This document shows positions 8,864 through 20,767 of a DNA stretch of 40,441 nt, piece after piece. The DNA comes from Acanthamoeba castellanii str. Neff. Lineage: Eukaryota > Discosea > Longamoebia > Acanthamoebidae. Under the pieces are notes generated by a model. The model was not told the origin of the DNA and ran no database searches. It was given only the letters and a program-made list of their open reading frames with translations. Numbering within the stretch: position 1 is the first letter of the stretch; every line of letters begins with the position of its first letter. The translations under genes were made by a program, and so were the position numbers. The DNA is taken from assembly GCF_000313135.1 (NCBI RefSeq), contig NW_004457625.1, positions 2,607-43,047 on the forward strand. The letters are read 5' to 3'.

Positions 8864-11800
8864 ATGGATGCGGCATGGGCAGAACACATAAATCTCCCGC
8901 AAGGGGATGAAAACGAATCAGCACGCGAGCCAACGCATCGCGCGCGATCCGTTTCTCGTTCTCAGTCCGAGCCCGCTCTCGGGTCTCTCCGTGAGTTGGA
9001 AGGGTGGTTGACCAAGCAAGGTGCGTACGCCTCTCTCCTCTCCATTCGAACACCCCCCCCCTAATATATTTAATTTTCTTATTATTCTCCCTTTCTTCTT
9101 ATCAACCCCGACCGGCTCTCGTCTCTTGAGGTTCGCACTGGCGCACTTGGAGAGAGCGGTGGTTTCGCCTCTGCACCGCAACGGGGCAGCTGCACTACTT
9201 CAAGCTCATGCACGTACGTTGTGCAACCCCTCCCTCCTCTGGTGCTTCAGACCGGTTTGTTTGCTCCAAAGAAAGCTCGGCACGGGCATCACCGCTGTCG
9301 TGGCGCTCGGCATGCACATGTCCACCTTTCCACAAATATGTCCACTTCTGTTGTTCCAATTTCGTCTCTCTCTGTGTGGTGTGTGTTGCACCAGGACACG
9401 CAACCGCTCGGCTCCATCTCGCTTGAGGGAGCGAGGTTGGCCCTCGACGAAGGCAAGTTTTGGCGCGGAACCTATGGGTACGGGTTTACTCACCCTCATG
9501 ACAGCTGTATTATAAACACACACTGGTCTTGTCAAAATACGATCCGTGTGAATGCCGACGCGTAGTACTAAGCCGTGGATCGGTGGCAGGTGGGTCATCT
9601 ATGTCGAGAAACCGAAGAAGAGGGAGTTTCTCCTCTGCACGAAGCAGCGGCAGAGCAGAGACGAGTGGATTAACGCCATTCTAGCGCTGATCAACCACAA
9701 AACGCCGGGCCTCGCGTCCCCTCTGGCCTCTTTCCCGTCTGGCCTGTCCTCCTCTGTCTCCTCCCTCGCCGCGTCGTCATCCTTTTCCGGTTTGAAGAGC
9801 TCTACCACCGAGAGGGAGAGCAGCTTGTCAGACAGCGGCTACGTCAATCTGAGCGTTGAGGAAACACCCGCATTCAGCGAAACATCGACAGACGCCGGCC
9901 ACTGGAAGCGGTATGTTCACATCCTTGCTCACCTCCTAGCTAGAGTTTTTATTATTACTCCGAGCTCTTTTTCTCACATGTTCGTCTATGTGAAACAAAT
10001 AGCACGCTTTGGATTGCGGCTTACAAAGATGACGGCCGCACCAGCGTGGCCGACGAAACGACGAAACGATTCGTGGAAGCGGATCCTTACGAACACGACG
10101 AGCAACTTATGCCCGGTCTGATGGAAGTAAGTTGTTGCTCCTGCCTTTGCTGCCAATTTTCGCTGACCGACTGTGCGCACTCCTGCACTATATGCAGCCA
10201 CGAGGGGTTCTTGGCTTGCACAACAAGAACTCGTCCACTCCAGTGCCAGTCCTGGCGGACCTCTCCGATGGCTATCTGGCATACGCGCAGCTCATCTTTC
10301 ACGTACGTGTCCACCCCGCTCCACCTTTACCGCCCACATACAACATAGATCCTTGTCATTGACCCTGCTGCCTCGTGGAGCTCACCTTCCAACATGGTGG
10401 TGTTTGGTGCAGGGAGCTGATTGCGTGGAACACGGCTATTTACAATCGTTGAAGGCGAAGGAGGAGCAAGAGCGAAAGGAGCGAGAGCGAGAGCGAGAAG
10501 AAAAGAGGTTGCACAGCGGCGGAGACATCCGTGAGAAGGACGACAGGGAACGTGAGGATACTAGCGCGTTTCCTGCCGTTGCTAAGCGTGTCCTGTTCAA
10601 CGGTACCGTCAGTATCATTCTTTCGACGGCGCTGTGGGCTCCCCAAATGTTACCGTCTCACTTTCCGTCACTACGCGCGCGCGGGGTTTGTCAGGCACTG
10701 AGGGTTGGGTGGTGTGCCTGATGATGAAGAACTTTGGAATCGTACGGCTCGCAGCCAACTCCTTCGAGGAAATCCAGGAGTGGACTCGCTTCCTCCTTTC
10801 GCCACCCACCACCAACCGACGCAGCACGACCGTGAACGGTTTCTTGTGGATCGGTACACGTCTCCTCTCTCTCTCTCTCTCTCTTCGCTGCCGGCATGGT
10901 TGGATCCGCGCGATCCTTACGTGCGGCCCTTATGCAACGACTGAATTCCTTCGTTCCTCCTTCCGCTTGTTCTACTCTTTTCTCCACTTGCAGGCAAGGT
11001 CAAAGAAAACAGCTGGGAGCGTTTCTACTGTGTTTCGGACGGCTCTAAATTCGAGTACTACAAGATCAAGAACGTCGTACGTCCCATCTTTCACCTCTCT
11101 TTAGTTGTGCTCCTGCGCCTCACCAATTGTCCGGACTGTGCTGCTGCTGCTGGGCGCCTTCATCAACTGTCGGCGTACTGGAACACAGGAGCTGGTGAGC
11201 CTGGCGACGATCACCAAAGTGGATACGAGCTGGCTTGTGCACGGGGTACGCGATCTCTGCTCCTCTTGGGGCCACACACAGTGGTCGGCGCACCCTTGCT
11301 CACCAACACTCGCAAACGTGGCTCATCATGACCGGTGACAACAGGGCTCGCGCAAGGGAACCGCCAGCAAGCATTTGGTCGACATCAAGAACTACAACTA
11401 TGCCGTCAGCGTGCACACTGACGCTGGTGAGGCCGGCAAAAAGCTGAGCTTCATGACGCAGGTTTTTGCCCTCGGCCCTCCCTTTTGGCATGAAATAGTA
11501 TTGCTGTGCTGACAACCGTTTGCCATGTTCTTCATGCCACGCATATATGCGACCGCCACCAACGCAGGACGAGGAACAAGCGTTCTTCTGGAAAATGGCG
11601 CTCGAAAAGGGTCCCTCATCGCGCGTCGACACTGCCAAGACGGTCAGCCTGCTCAAGAAGAGCCTGGAGAGCATGAACAACCACATCCGCGACGAGATCC
11701 AGATGCGCAGTGCCGAACACGGGCCGGCCCTCGCCCGCGCCAACAGCGAGCTTACCACCTCAGCCCCCGTCGCTTCTTCGATGGCGCACCGCTCGCCCGT

Positions 11801-14370
11801 GCTTCACCGTGCGACCTCGGACCTCCTGCCCCTGGGCTCCGCGAGTAGTGCCGTCCGGTACTGCATTGCTCTGCACCCTCGCTCTGTGCGCCGTTTTCTC
11901 AATGCCCCGCCACTAACGCCTTTTCCTCTGACCCTCCTCCAGGGCCGCTGCGCTCGCTGACGCGCTCGTTAAGCACTATCTGCACGCCGAAGCCGCCCTT
12001 CAGGTAACTTTTTTCTTCCATCCACCTCCGAAGACCGGCGCGGCCACAGACTCTGTGTGCTCGGTGTGGTGTGTTGATGATGTTTCTTTTCTTCGCCTGG
12101 TAATACAGGGAAGCGTGTTTCTCCAAACGCATTTGGATCACATCACCAACATGACCCGGCGCCTCTGTGAACGGGGCGACGAGGAAACAGGCAAAACGCC
12201 ACGTACGCCTCGACGCCCCCTCCTCTCCCCCACAACACCCACCAAGGTGCAACCAACCCACGCCAACCAACTAACACAGTCACTTCGTGTATACGCAGTC
12301 GGCAACTACCCCGTGAAGAAGCCCGTGGATGTGGGTGATGGACACTACCGCATCCTGTCCCTGGATGGCGGTGGACTGCGCGCCATCATTGAGACCGTCA
12401 TCTTGTCTCGGTTGATCGAGGTGTTTCCTGATCTGTTGCAGAGGGTCGATCTCATTGGTACGCACGCGCCTTTCGGATCTCAACTGCGCCGTACGCAATT
12501 CTAATGGTAGGGTGCAAACCAAATCTCTGGCGTGGTGCTGCGCAGCCGGTGTGTCGGGCGGAGCCATGGTGGCCTCGGGCCTGGTAGTCGGTACGTTCAC
12601 AGTTCGCCGGCTAGCCCCTCCCAACCACACACCGTGGGTCTCACTTTCTCCGAATGCAGGCCGCTCGCCCAGCTTCATCTGCGAAATGCTCAAGACGTTC
12701 GCACCTCACTTCTTCAAGCCCAAGACCAGGCACACCGTTCAGGTACCACCTCTCCTCTCTCGCTCTTCCGGGATGCGCGCGCGCTCCAAGACTGAAGCCA
12801 TTACGCTCCGCCGTAATACGCTGCAACAGGGTCTGGCCCTGAATCAAGCCAAGTTTTCGAACGAGCCGTTGACGATCTTCGGTGACGAGATCTTCAAGCA
12901 CGTGTCCATCAAGGACGTGCCCAAGCGCATCCTCATCTCATCGTTCCTCGTGGGTATGCGCCTTCTCTCCCTTCCCCCCCCTGGCGCTTGCGCGCTCTTT
13001 GGCTAATTTTCGATGCATCACCGCGCAGACAACGAGGAGGAGGACGAGGACAGGAGCTGGGAGCCCCGCATCTACCACAACATTCCCCTGCGACCAGGTA
13101 CTCTCACGCTCCCACTCCCGCCCCAATCGTTTGCTTTTTGTCTCTGTGCGCGCCACCAACGCCAATGCTCGCTGCATACATCAGACCAACGGATCAGCAG
13201 CGAAGAGGAGCTGTCGGCGCCCCTCTGGCATGCCGTGATGGGGTCCGCTGCCGCGCCGACCTTCTTCCCCTCCTTCAACAAGGTATGGAGCGCGCACAGA
13301 GACCGAATGTGTGAGAGTGAATGCTAATCTCAGGGCGACACTCACTCTTCCTCCCTCCCTCCCTCCCTCCCTCCCTCCCTCCCTCCCTCCCACCACACAC
13401 ACACACACACACACACACAACACACGCATACAATAGCACGTGGACGGCGCCGTGATGGTCAACAATCCTTCACTGATGGCAATAACCATGACCATGAGCG
13501 AGCAGGTAGGCTGACTAACCAATCAAACTTTCTGTCGCATGCGCGTGCGCCGCATTGCTAACGCACAGCGGTCGAGGTGCAGGCGCTGCATCCAGTCGAG
13601 CCGTCTCGGATTCACCTCCTGAGTCTGGGAACTGGACACGTGCGACAGTTCATCAGCGGCGCAGATCACGACTGGGGCGTGCTGCAGTGGGCGCCCAAGC
13701 TCCCCGAGGTTCGTTGGCTCCTCCTTACGGATGCCGCTGAGCCTCTCCCTCGTCCGTGGGTTCTCAACACTTACGTAACTCGATCGCGCCATGTGCAGCT
13801 TCTGGTGGCCGGTGGCTTGGGCGCGCAGCTCCACATGGTGAAGATGCTCTTGGGTACATGGCGCACACACTCACACCAGTGCTCCGAAGTGCACTTGGCT
13901 AACTGGTTTTTGGGGTTTGCCGTATCACACACAGGGAGTCGATTTCATCAGCTCAACCCGACGTTTGACAAGTTCATGCCCATGGACGACCACACCATCA
14001 CCAACGAGCTGATCGAGATCGGGATGAAGGTACACGTTAGGCCTGGCCCTCGCTTCTACATTTACTGTTTACGTGCCACTGACCATGTGATGTGTCTCAT
14101 GTGTACTGCCAGACGGATCTGACGGAGACGATCGCCTGGGTCTCGGAGCACTTTTACAACACGGCCACCACGACCCCGGCGAAGCAAGCGGCAGTTGACG
14201 TGCCCAGTGCGCTGCCACGAGTTCCCAAAGAAAAGAGGCGGGGCATTCGGCTCAATCGCACCACGGGCGGAGTGGGCCAAGCCACCACCGACAGCACCAA
14301 CGACGACGCCGAGCTGCGCTGCGACGTCGGTGCCTGGTACAACAGCGCCATCTCGCCCAAGTTCGAGTAG
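8864..14370 (+). CDS. Patatin-like phospholipase with three PH domains
   Basis: A many-exon gene starting at ATG 8864. PH1 begins LEGWLTKQ, is spliced to ERWFRLCTATGQLHYFKLM, and ends near REFLLCTKQRQSRDEWINAI. PH2 begins EHGYLQ, carries a charged insert rich in KERERE, and ends IVRLAANSFEEIQEWTRFLL. PH3 begins NGFLWIG, continues SWERFYCVSDGSKFEYYKIK, and ends EEQAFFWKMALEK. The patatin domain follows: oxyanion-hole DGGGLRA at about 12364, nucleophile elbow GVSGG at about 12548 and catalytic Asp in HVDGAVMVNNPS at about 13440. All three active-site elements are intact, so a Ser-Asp dyad lipid acyl hydrolase is expected. The PH domains probably direct it to phosphoinositide membranes (inference). 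The C-terminus contains EKRRGIRLNRTT and ends at TAG 14368-14370. Introns mostly start GTACG. Confidence 0.85.
13350..13420. repeat. Intronic (CCCT)n plus (CA)n compound microsatellite
   Basis: About ten CCCT units run directly into an AC dinucleotide tract. Together they fill most of the intron before the exon carrying the catalytic Asp of the phospholipase gene. Confidence 0.9.
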
Positions 14371-14461
14371 TGCTGCAACCAACAGCTCGGCCTTTCCGTT
14401 TTTTGAAATACATTCGTAACCAACGCACACCACACTCTGAGCGCCGAGTTCTGATCAGCGT

Positions 14462-16324
14462 TCAAGAAGAGGCGGAGGCGAGGGAGGCGAGGGTCTCGAG
14501 CATGCGGCGGGCATCGGTGTCGCCCTGGGCCTCGGCGCGACGGAACCAGAGGATGGCCTTGGTGAGATCAACGCCCACACCCTCACCGTTCTTGTAGATG
14601 CAGGCCAGGTTGTACTGCGCGTCCCGCAGGCCCTGCTCCGCCGCCTTCTGGAAGAGCGGGATGGCCTTGTACAGGTCCTGCTCCACGCCCTCGCCGTTCT
14701 TGTAGCACATCGCCAGCCGATTCTGCGCACGCGCCTCACCCAGCTCCGCTGCCCGCTGCCACAGCTCGACCGCCTTACGGTAGTCCTTGGACACCTTCCT
14801 CCCTGCGATGCGACATAGTGTCGAGTGTGATTCAGCCAAGACCGCGCTGGCCGAGATCGTTTGGGGCGGGTGGAGTTACCGTTGTAGAAGGCGTAGCCCT
14901 GCTCGCACAGCAGTTCGGCCTCTTTCTTTTCGCCCACCATGACCTCCTTGAGGCCGTAGTACTCGACCTCGCGCAGGAAGGCCTGTCTCTCCTCCTTCTG
15001 CGACGGCAGCTCCGGGCACGTCATCGTCGGGTCGCGCAGGAAGTCCAAGATCACCTGGAAGTGTTGCGGATTCCTGCATCGCTCCCCACAACAGCACACA
15101 GCACACTCCATCAGAAAAAAGAACGAAATGCGACAAAAGAGCGAAAAACGCGAAGCAAAGAACAAAGAGAGAGTCCGCGACGTGCCGGTCGATGAAGCAG
15201 CGGCCCATGGAGTCCCGCACGGAGCGGTGGCGGCCGGAGAACACTGCCTCGAGAAAGGTGCCATCGAATCGGCAGAGCGTCGAGCGAAGCGTGATGAACT
15301 CCTTCCCGCCCACGTTCACCCGCACGATCTCCCCGCTCGCCTCCCCGTTGTCCGTCGCCTCCGACGTCGCAGTCTCCATCCGCTTCTGCTTGCTGTCCTT
15401 CCGCTTGGTTCGCTTACTGCCCTCTCCGCTCCCCGACGACGGCACACCCGCGTCCCCGCCGCTTTCCCCCGCACCACACGCGTGCCGACACGTGGGCACT
15501 ACCGCCGGCGAGTACGCCGCAGGCTGCGGCGGTGGCGGCGGCGCGAGGGCCAACGATCGAGCCGCCGTGGCCGGCGAGGGGGAGGCCGACTCGGCGCCAG
15601 CGCCACCGTCAGACGGCAGCGGAGCCGAGGTGAAGAACGAGGCGAGGGGAATGCGGTCGGACGCGGCAGCCTCGTCGACGAACGTGGAGGACGCGGTCGC
15701 TGTGGAGGTCGCTGTGGTGGTGGCCGACGGGCCGCTACCGCTGGCCAGGAGCGAACGCAGGAGGGCCTTCACCTCACGCAGCTCCTGCGCCTCCACCCCG
15801 CCACCACCACCTCCTCCCCCGACCACAGGCTGGGCGGCGGTGTTCAGATGGTGGTGAAGGAGGTGGTACGGCTGGTGGGGCGGCGGGTAGGCGGCGGTTG
15901 TAGCGTCGAAGGAGGGGCGGCGCGCGGGGTGGAGGCTGGGGCTGGGGCTGCCGGCAGCGGAGAAGGAGGACGAGGGGGCGGGGGGTGGTGGCAGGAGGAG
16001 GCGGTAGCGGCGGCGAGGGAGCAGGGGCGCCCAGGGGTCGGAGCGCGAGGGCCGCACCACATCCCGGCCGATGCGAAGGGGGCGAAGAGCAGAGTGCGAA
16101 GATGAAGAGGAGGAGGCAGCACCCAGATGCTGCTCGGAAGAGGAGGCGTCGTTCATGAAGGGCTGCTCTTCCTCCTGGAGGCCAAGGGCGTGGGGGTGGA
16201 GGCAGTCAAGGTCAACGGTGCCCCGGTCGTCGAGGGCGGCCGCCACCTCCACCCCGTCGGGGAATACCACGCACACCAGCTCGCCCCCTATCCGTCCGCT
16301 GCTCTCGATGCTCGCCATCATCAT
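14462..16324 (-). CDS. BTB/T1 (KCTD-like) protein with Sel1-like repeats
   Basis: Start ATG 16324 (three tandem ATGs, 16324-16316), stop TGA 14464-14462; only 91 bases separate it from the convergent phospholipase stop. Exons: 16324-15186, 15073 to about 14882, and about 14809-14462. The first 300 residues are low-complexity Ser/Ala/Pro with His and Gly runs. The T1-type BTB domain reads VRVNVGGKEFITLRSTLCR, then FLEAVFSGRH, then after splicing FIDRNPQHFQVILDFLRD. C-terminal Sel1-like repeats follow: KAVELWQRAAELGEARAQ, LAMCYKNGEGVEQDLYKAI and LACIYKNGEGVGVDLTKAI. BTB/T1 domains oligomerise and often recruit cullin-3; Sel1 repeats bind proteins. A substrate-adaptor role for ubiquitylation is an inference. 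The intron between the two BTB halves appears to be GC-AG. Confidence 0.8.
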
Positions 16325-16536
16325 CCTTCTTCCTCCTACTTCCTGCACAACGACACAACTTCCCCCCAAGGACGATCACGCCCTGAACTTTTCAGCCGTT
16401 GCTACGTGCGCCCCCCCCCCAAATGTTACAGAAGACGATTACATTCTGTTGAGATGGCCATAGCTATGTACACAACGTCGCAACGTAGGGTTGTCCCCAG
16501 CCGGGAGAGAACATGTAGATGTTTGGAGGGGGGGGG

Positions 16537-18226
16537 TTACTCCCAAGCATCCCAGTCATCGTCACCCTCGCCCACTTGAGGAGAGGTGGGCACGAGCTCC
16601 GAGTCCTCCTGAACGCACGAAGCGCGTTAGCAATAGAAAACACGCTTTTTAGCCATTCCTCTCATCCATTGCCGCGTACCACATCGAGCAGCACATCGTC
16701 GTCGTCGTCGTTCTCCTCTTCCTCTTCCTCGGGGGCGGCGTCTCCCGTAGGCAGGTCACCAGCCACCACTTCCCGTCCTTCGGCAGCGTTCTTGTCCTCC
16801 TCGCCCTGTGGGGCTGCGGCTTCCTCCTCCTCAACCGGGGCCACTTCCTCCGCAGAGCCTGCAAGGAAGCGTTCAGTAAAGTGAACCCAACCACAGCACC
16901 ACAGGACCAGCAGACAAGACAAAAGGAAACGGGCGCGTACTCTTCTCTGCAGCATTGTGCTCAGCATCTTCGACAGGGGTCGGCTCGTCCGCAGCGGGCT
17001 CAGTGGCGGTCTCCGCCGCAGTCGCCTCCTCGCCCTGTGCCTCGGTTTCGTTGGTGGCGTCGTTGTCCGCATCTTGCTCCGCTTCTCTCTCTTCTTCTTC
17101 TTCTTCTTCTTCTACATCCTTCTTCGCTTCGTCAGTGGCGGCCTCGACACCTTCTTCTCCTTCCCCTTCATCATCTTCCCAGCCGCCCCAGTCATCGAGC
17201 TTATTGTCCAACTCAGCTCCTATACACAACAAATACAAGGAGAGAGAGGAGGCTGTGAGTTTTGGCCATCGTCAAGTGTGAGATGGTGGCGGTGGCCGCA
17301 ACAACACGTACGCATGAGGATCTTCTCCCTGCGCTCTTCGTCCTTGAGCAGCTTCTCCAAGCGGTAGTAGTACCGCTCCCAGAACACGCTGTAGGTGAGC
17401 TTGGGAACTGCGCAGTGCACACACGCGCAAAGCCAGCTGGCGTGAGAAGCAGAAACATGGTGTGTGTGTGTGTGTGTTTGCGTTGACGCGAGAGGCTAAG
17501 GCGGAGGCGCGTACGAAGTTCGTTGTGGATTGCGCGAAGCTTGTTGTTGGCCGAGAGGAGCTGGCTGATCTCGACGGTGCGCGCCTCGAGGTTGAAGCCG
17601 GCCTTCCACTCCTTGAAGTCCTCCTCGTCGGCAGGCGGCTGGGTGTAGGTGTTGATGTCCTTCTGCAGCTTCTTCACGCCCTTCTCCCGCCTCGACTTGG
17701 CCCTGTGAGTGGTGCAGACACAGTGTGGCACGTGACGTCAGCACACCGCCAAGCGAACGCCAGCAAGACGAGGGCGAAGAAGACGGTACAAGACTTCTTC
17801 CTCTTCTTCGTCTTTGAGGCTATCCATGAAGTTGAAGAAGTTGGAGAGGCCGGAGGACGACGTGGCGGCAGCGCTACCACCGGCATTGGGCCGCTTCTTC
17901 TCGCCGCTCGCCGAGGTGGAGCTGCCGGCGGCACCCTCTTCCTGCTTGACCACCTCCTTCACCACGCTCATTGTGTCCTCCTTGATGGTTCGCGTGAACT
18001 CGGACAAGTCCTCCTTGTAAATCGAGATGATGGTCTCGGACTGCCGAGCGGCATTAAACACAAGAATCAGGATTCGCCCCAAATCCTCAGAATGTTGCAT
18101 CCAGCAGGATGCAAAGAGGGGGGGCGAAGGATGCACCTGCTTCTTGACAGTTTGGAGGATGGTGTCGCCCCAGCCCCACCAGCTTGAGCTGCCTGCACCC
18201 TGCTGGTCACCTCCTTGCGAGCTCAT
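16537..18226 (-). CDS. BSD-domain protein, BSDC1-like
   Basis: Start ATG 18226, stop TAA 16539-16537. The N-terminus has SSWWGWGDTILQTVKKQ joined to SETIISIYKEDLSEFTRTIK, matching the N-terminal layout of BSDC1 (tryptophan-rich start, amphipathic helix with DLxEF). A Ser/Ala linker and a FNFMDSLKDE helix follow. The BSD domain is split over two exons: EWKAGFNLEARTVEISQLL and VPKLTYSVFWERYYYRLEKL, with the hallmark aromatic FW..YYY. The C-terminal 200 residues are Glu/Asp-rich with two copies of a DDWxxWE motif, one internal (DDWGGWEDD) and one at the very end (DDDWDAWE). Molecular function of this family is poorly defined; some members are linked to membrane traffic. Call by domain order, fairly sure. 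Confidence 0.75.
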
Positions 18227-18376
18227 CTTGGGCCAAATGCAAACGTTGATGAACGCAGCGTTTACTGTCTTCAATCTATCTGAACGTTTCTTTCGTTTGT
18301 TGGTTGTTTCGTTTGGCGGACGTCGTCAGCCCACCCCTCCTGCTGACGTGGCAAGAAATATTTATTTATTATTTTT

Positions 18377-19311
18377 TCAGGCGCCCTGCGTGGGCGGCTT
18401 CTTTCGTTTGACGAGGCCTTTGATGGCGTGGAAGAGCTTGTCCGCATGCGGCCCAACGTACCGGGCGATCTGCGGTCAGGTCACACACACACGAGAGAGG
18501 ATGATGAGAAACGTTCATTGCTCTGTGATCAACCAACGATGCAGGCACACTGTACCCGCGGGGTGATGAGAATGTTGATCGCCCAGCGAAGCGGCACAAG
18601 ACCCATTATATCCATGGCCTTTACCAAGGCGACGGTCATAGCAAACGTGACCATCCTGTCACGCAGCGAGAAGCCCTTCTTTTGCGCTGCAGGGCTATGA
18701 TTGAGTGCCAACGCCGAACAAGAGCTGGACAAGAGGAGGGCAGAGGGATAGGTACCGTCTTCCTCTGTGAAGCCCACCAAACCTGCAAAGTGCTCGACGT
18801 CGAGCACGCCCGAAGCGAGGAGGCTGTAGGTGATGGCATAGGACGCAATTCCCAGCACCTCGTGCACCACGACAAAGGTCGACCCGTAGAGCATCAGCAT
18901 CTCGGTCTTCCGCTCCTTAAACCGCTCGTACGCCGCTCGCGCACGCCTCGCCACCACCGTGCCAGCGTTTTCCTTCGCCTTGTCCGACGCACCGCGCCTC
19001 GCTACATGGTGCACGACCAGCGTTGGCCCGCACACGCTCGTCAGCGTCGGCCTACTCGCCGGGGCAAACGCGATGACGGCGCGATGGGCGGTCCTCGAAG
19101 ATGGTGATGAAGAAGAGGAGCCTGGTGCCGACGTAGCCAGCGTTCGGCCCGCCACCCACCTCGAGGCCGAGTTTCGGGGGAGAGGGGGTCGCACCAGGGA
19201 AAGCGAGCGCATGGTGCCGGCGGCCGGGAGCGCTCGAGCATGCACACGGCCGAACGCATAAGAAGAGGTGAGCGCGGAGCCCACGGCGGCACCAGAAGAG
19301 ACGCGACGCAT
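18377..19311 (-). CDS. FAM210-like (DUF1279) mitochondrial membrane protein
   Basis: Start ATG 19311; stop TGA 18379-18377, followed by overlapping AATAAA signals (minus strand, 18370-18361). The first 60 residues are rich in Arg, Ser and Ala and lack acids, as expected of a mitochondrial presequence. The core matches DUF1279/FAM210: ERFKERKTEMLMLYGSTFVV, EVLGIASYAITYSLLASGV, then after a splice DRMVTFAMTVALVKAMDIMG and LVPLRWAINILITPRV. Two hydrophobic segments suggest an inner-membrane protein. FAM210A/B proteins affect mitochondrial translation and energy metabolism in animals; the role here is inferred from family only. The C-terminus is basic (KGLVKRKKPP). Confidence 0.72.
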
Positions 19312-19366
19312 GCTCAGTACAGCCGGGCCAAGGAAAGAAGAATAAAACAAGGCAAATCAATAAAAT
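19312..19366. promoter_or_regulatory. 55-bp bidirectional promoter region
   Basis: Start codons of the FAM210-like gene (minus) and the rhodanese-methyltransferase gene (plus) are only 55 bases apart. The interval is AT-rich compared with flanking exons. Core promoters and 5' UTRs must overlap or lie within the neighbouring coding regions, unless the plus-strand start is really further in. Confidence 0.5.
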
Positions 19367-20672
19367 ATGATAAATAAATATTGCCTTTTCCTTCATAAAT
19401 CACAATCGAAATGGAAGGGAGCGGACCAACCGGCGAGTGTGCTGGGACGAGCGATTGCATGGGTGGCAGCAGAGCGAGCCCTCCTCGATCTACGCACCGC
19501 GGAGGCCTACGAGAGCGCTCATCTCAAGGGCAGCTCCTCGCTTCCCTGTTCCCTCCTCCTCGTGCGCAGTGCGTCTCCCCCCCCCTTCTGGAGCTCCACA
19601 TGGGCACGGGCTGACATGAAGCGGCACCCTCCTCCCCTCTAGTGCACGAGATCCCTCCGCGCGGGACTGAGGTGGGTTTGCTCGGCGAGGTGCGGGAGGA
19701 GGTGGCAGAGGCGCAGAAGGTCTTGGTGGACCGGGGCTACCTCGTGTCAGACGAGGCGTGCTTTGTCACCGACGAGCTCACGCTGCCGCCTCCGCCTCCG
19801 TCGTCTTCGTGCGGATGCGACCACGGTCATGCCGACCACCACCAAGACACGAACAAGAAGCGACCCGAGAGTCACGACCTGCTGTCGTCGCCGTGGGTCG
19901 AGACGGGCGCCTCGTCGGTGCGGCTGTGGATCCCGTCCCCGCTTCTCAATCGTGAGACCGATCGCATCGAGTCCCTCCTGGCGAGCACCTCAGCAGCACA
20001 GGGCGAGCGTGTAGGGCGAGCGCTGGACATTGGCTGCGGCAGTGGACGCGATGCCGTGTTCCTGGCGCTACGCGGATGTACTACTGCTCCCTTGCTGCGA
20101 TGCCTTTGCAGTACTGTGCCTTGGCTGCTGCTTAGCTGACACCCGGGCCAGGGGAGGTGCTGGGCGTGGATTACCTGGACCACCAGATCGAGAAGCTGCA
20201 CGGGTTCGCGCAGCAGCACGGAGTGGCGGACCGCGTCAAGGGTGCGTGCATGGACGTGGAGAAGAACAACGGCCAGGAGCTGCTCGAGGCCTACCCAGAG
20301 CACTTTGATCTCGTGTCTGTCGCCCGATTCCTGCACCGGTACCTACATGCCCGCAGAGTACTCAACCATGGTAGTAGTATCTGTGCACCGTGTACTAACC
20401 CGTGCGCCTGTCGGGCATCATCGTCACGCAGCCCACTGATTCCCGACGTGCTGGCCAAGCTGACGAAGCCGGGCGGGATGGTGGCCTACCACACGTTCAT
20501 GAAGGGCTCGGAGCAGTTCGGACGGCCGCGCAGCCCCAAGCACCTTTTACTGCCCGGCGAGCTGGCCGACAACTTCACCCGCATCGGGTGGGAGGTCATC
20601 GTCGACTCCACCGTTGCCATCTCCGACGGCAGACCATGCTCCTTCTTCATCGCCCGAAAGCCCTCTTCTTGA
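19367..20672 (+). CDS. Degenerate rhodanese fused to class I SAM-dependent methyltransferase
   Basis: The only in-frame ATG before the first domain is at 19367. The first exon gives a rhodanese-like start (LLDLRTAEAYESAHLKGSS), then MHEIPPRGTEVGLLG and VLVDRGYLV after a GTGCGT intron. The usual catalytic Cys loop (CxxGxR) is absent, so thiosulfate sulfurtransferase activity is unlikely. The methyltransferase domain has motif I ALDIGCGSGRDAVFLALRG, motif II WEVLGVDYL, a Glu-containing DVEKNNGQEL acidic loop, FDLVSVARFLHR, and LTKPGGMVAYHTFMKG. Introns start GTACTA (before EVLGVDYL) and near GTACC (after FLHR). The Cys/His cluster CGCDHGHADHH between domains might bind metal. The substrate is unknown. 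AATAAA signals lie about 20-35 bases past the stop. Confidence 0.75.
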
Positions 20673-20767
20673 GCTATAATAAGATAACAAATAAATAGAA
20701 TTTATAAATAAAATATGATTATAATTTGCTTTCTTTTATTCTGTTGTATTTTATGGTTCTTGCAAGG

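Noticed and set aside
15128..16105. Large plus-strand Arg/Gly-rich ORF opposite the BTB gene
   Set aside because: It is the shadow of the GC-rich minus-strand exon, which has a recognised domain and a proper start.
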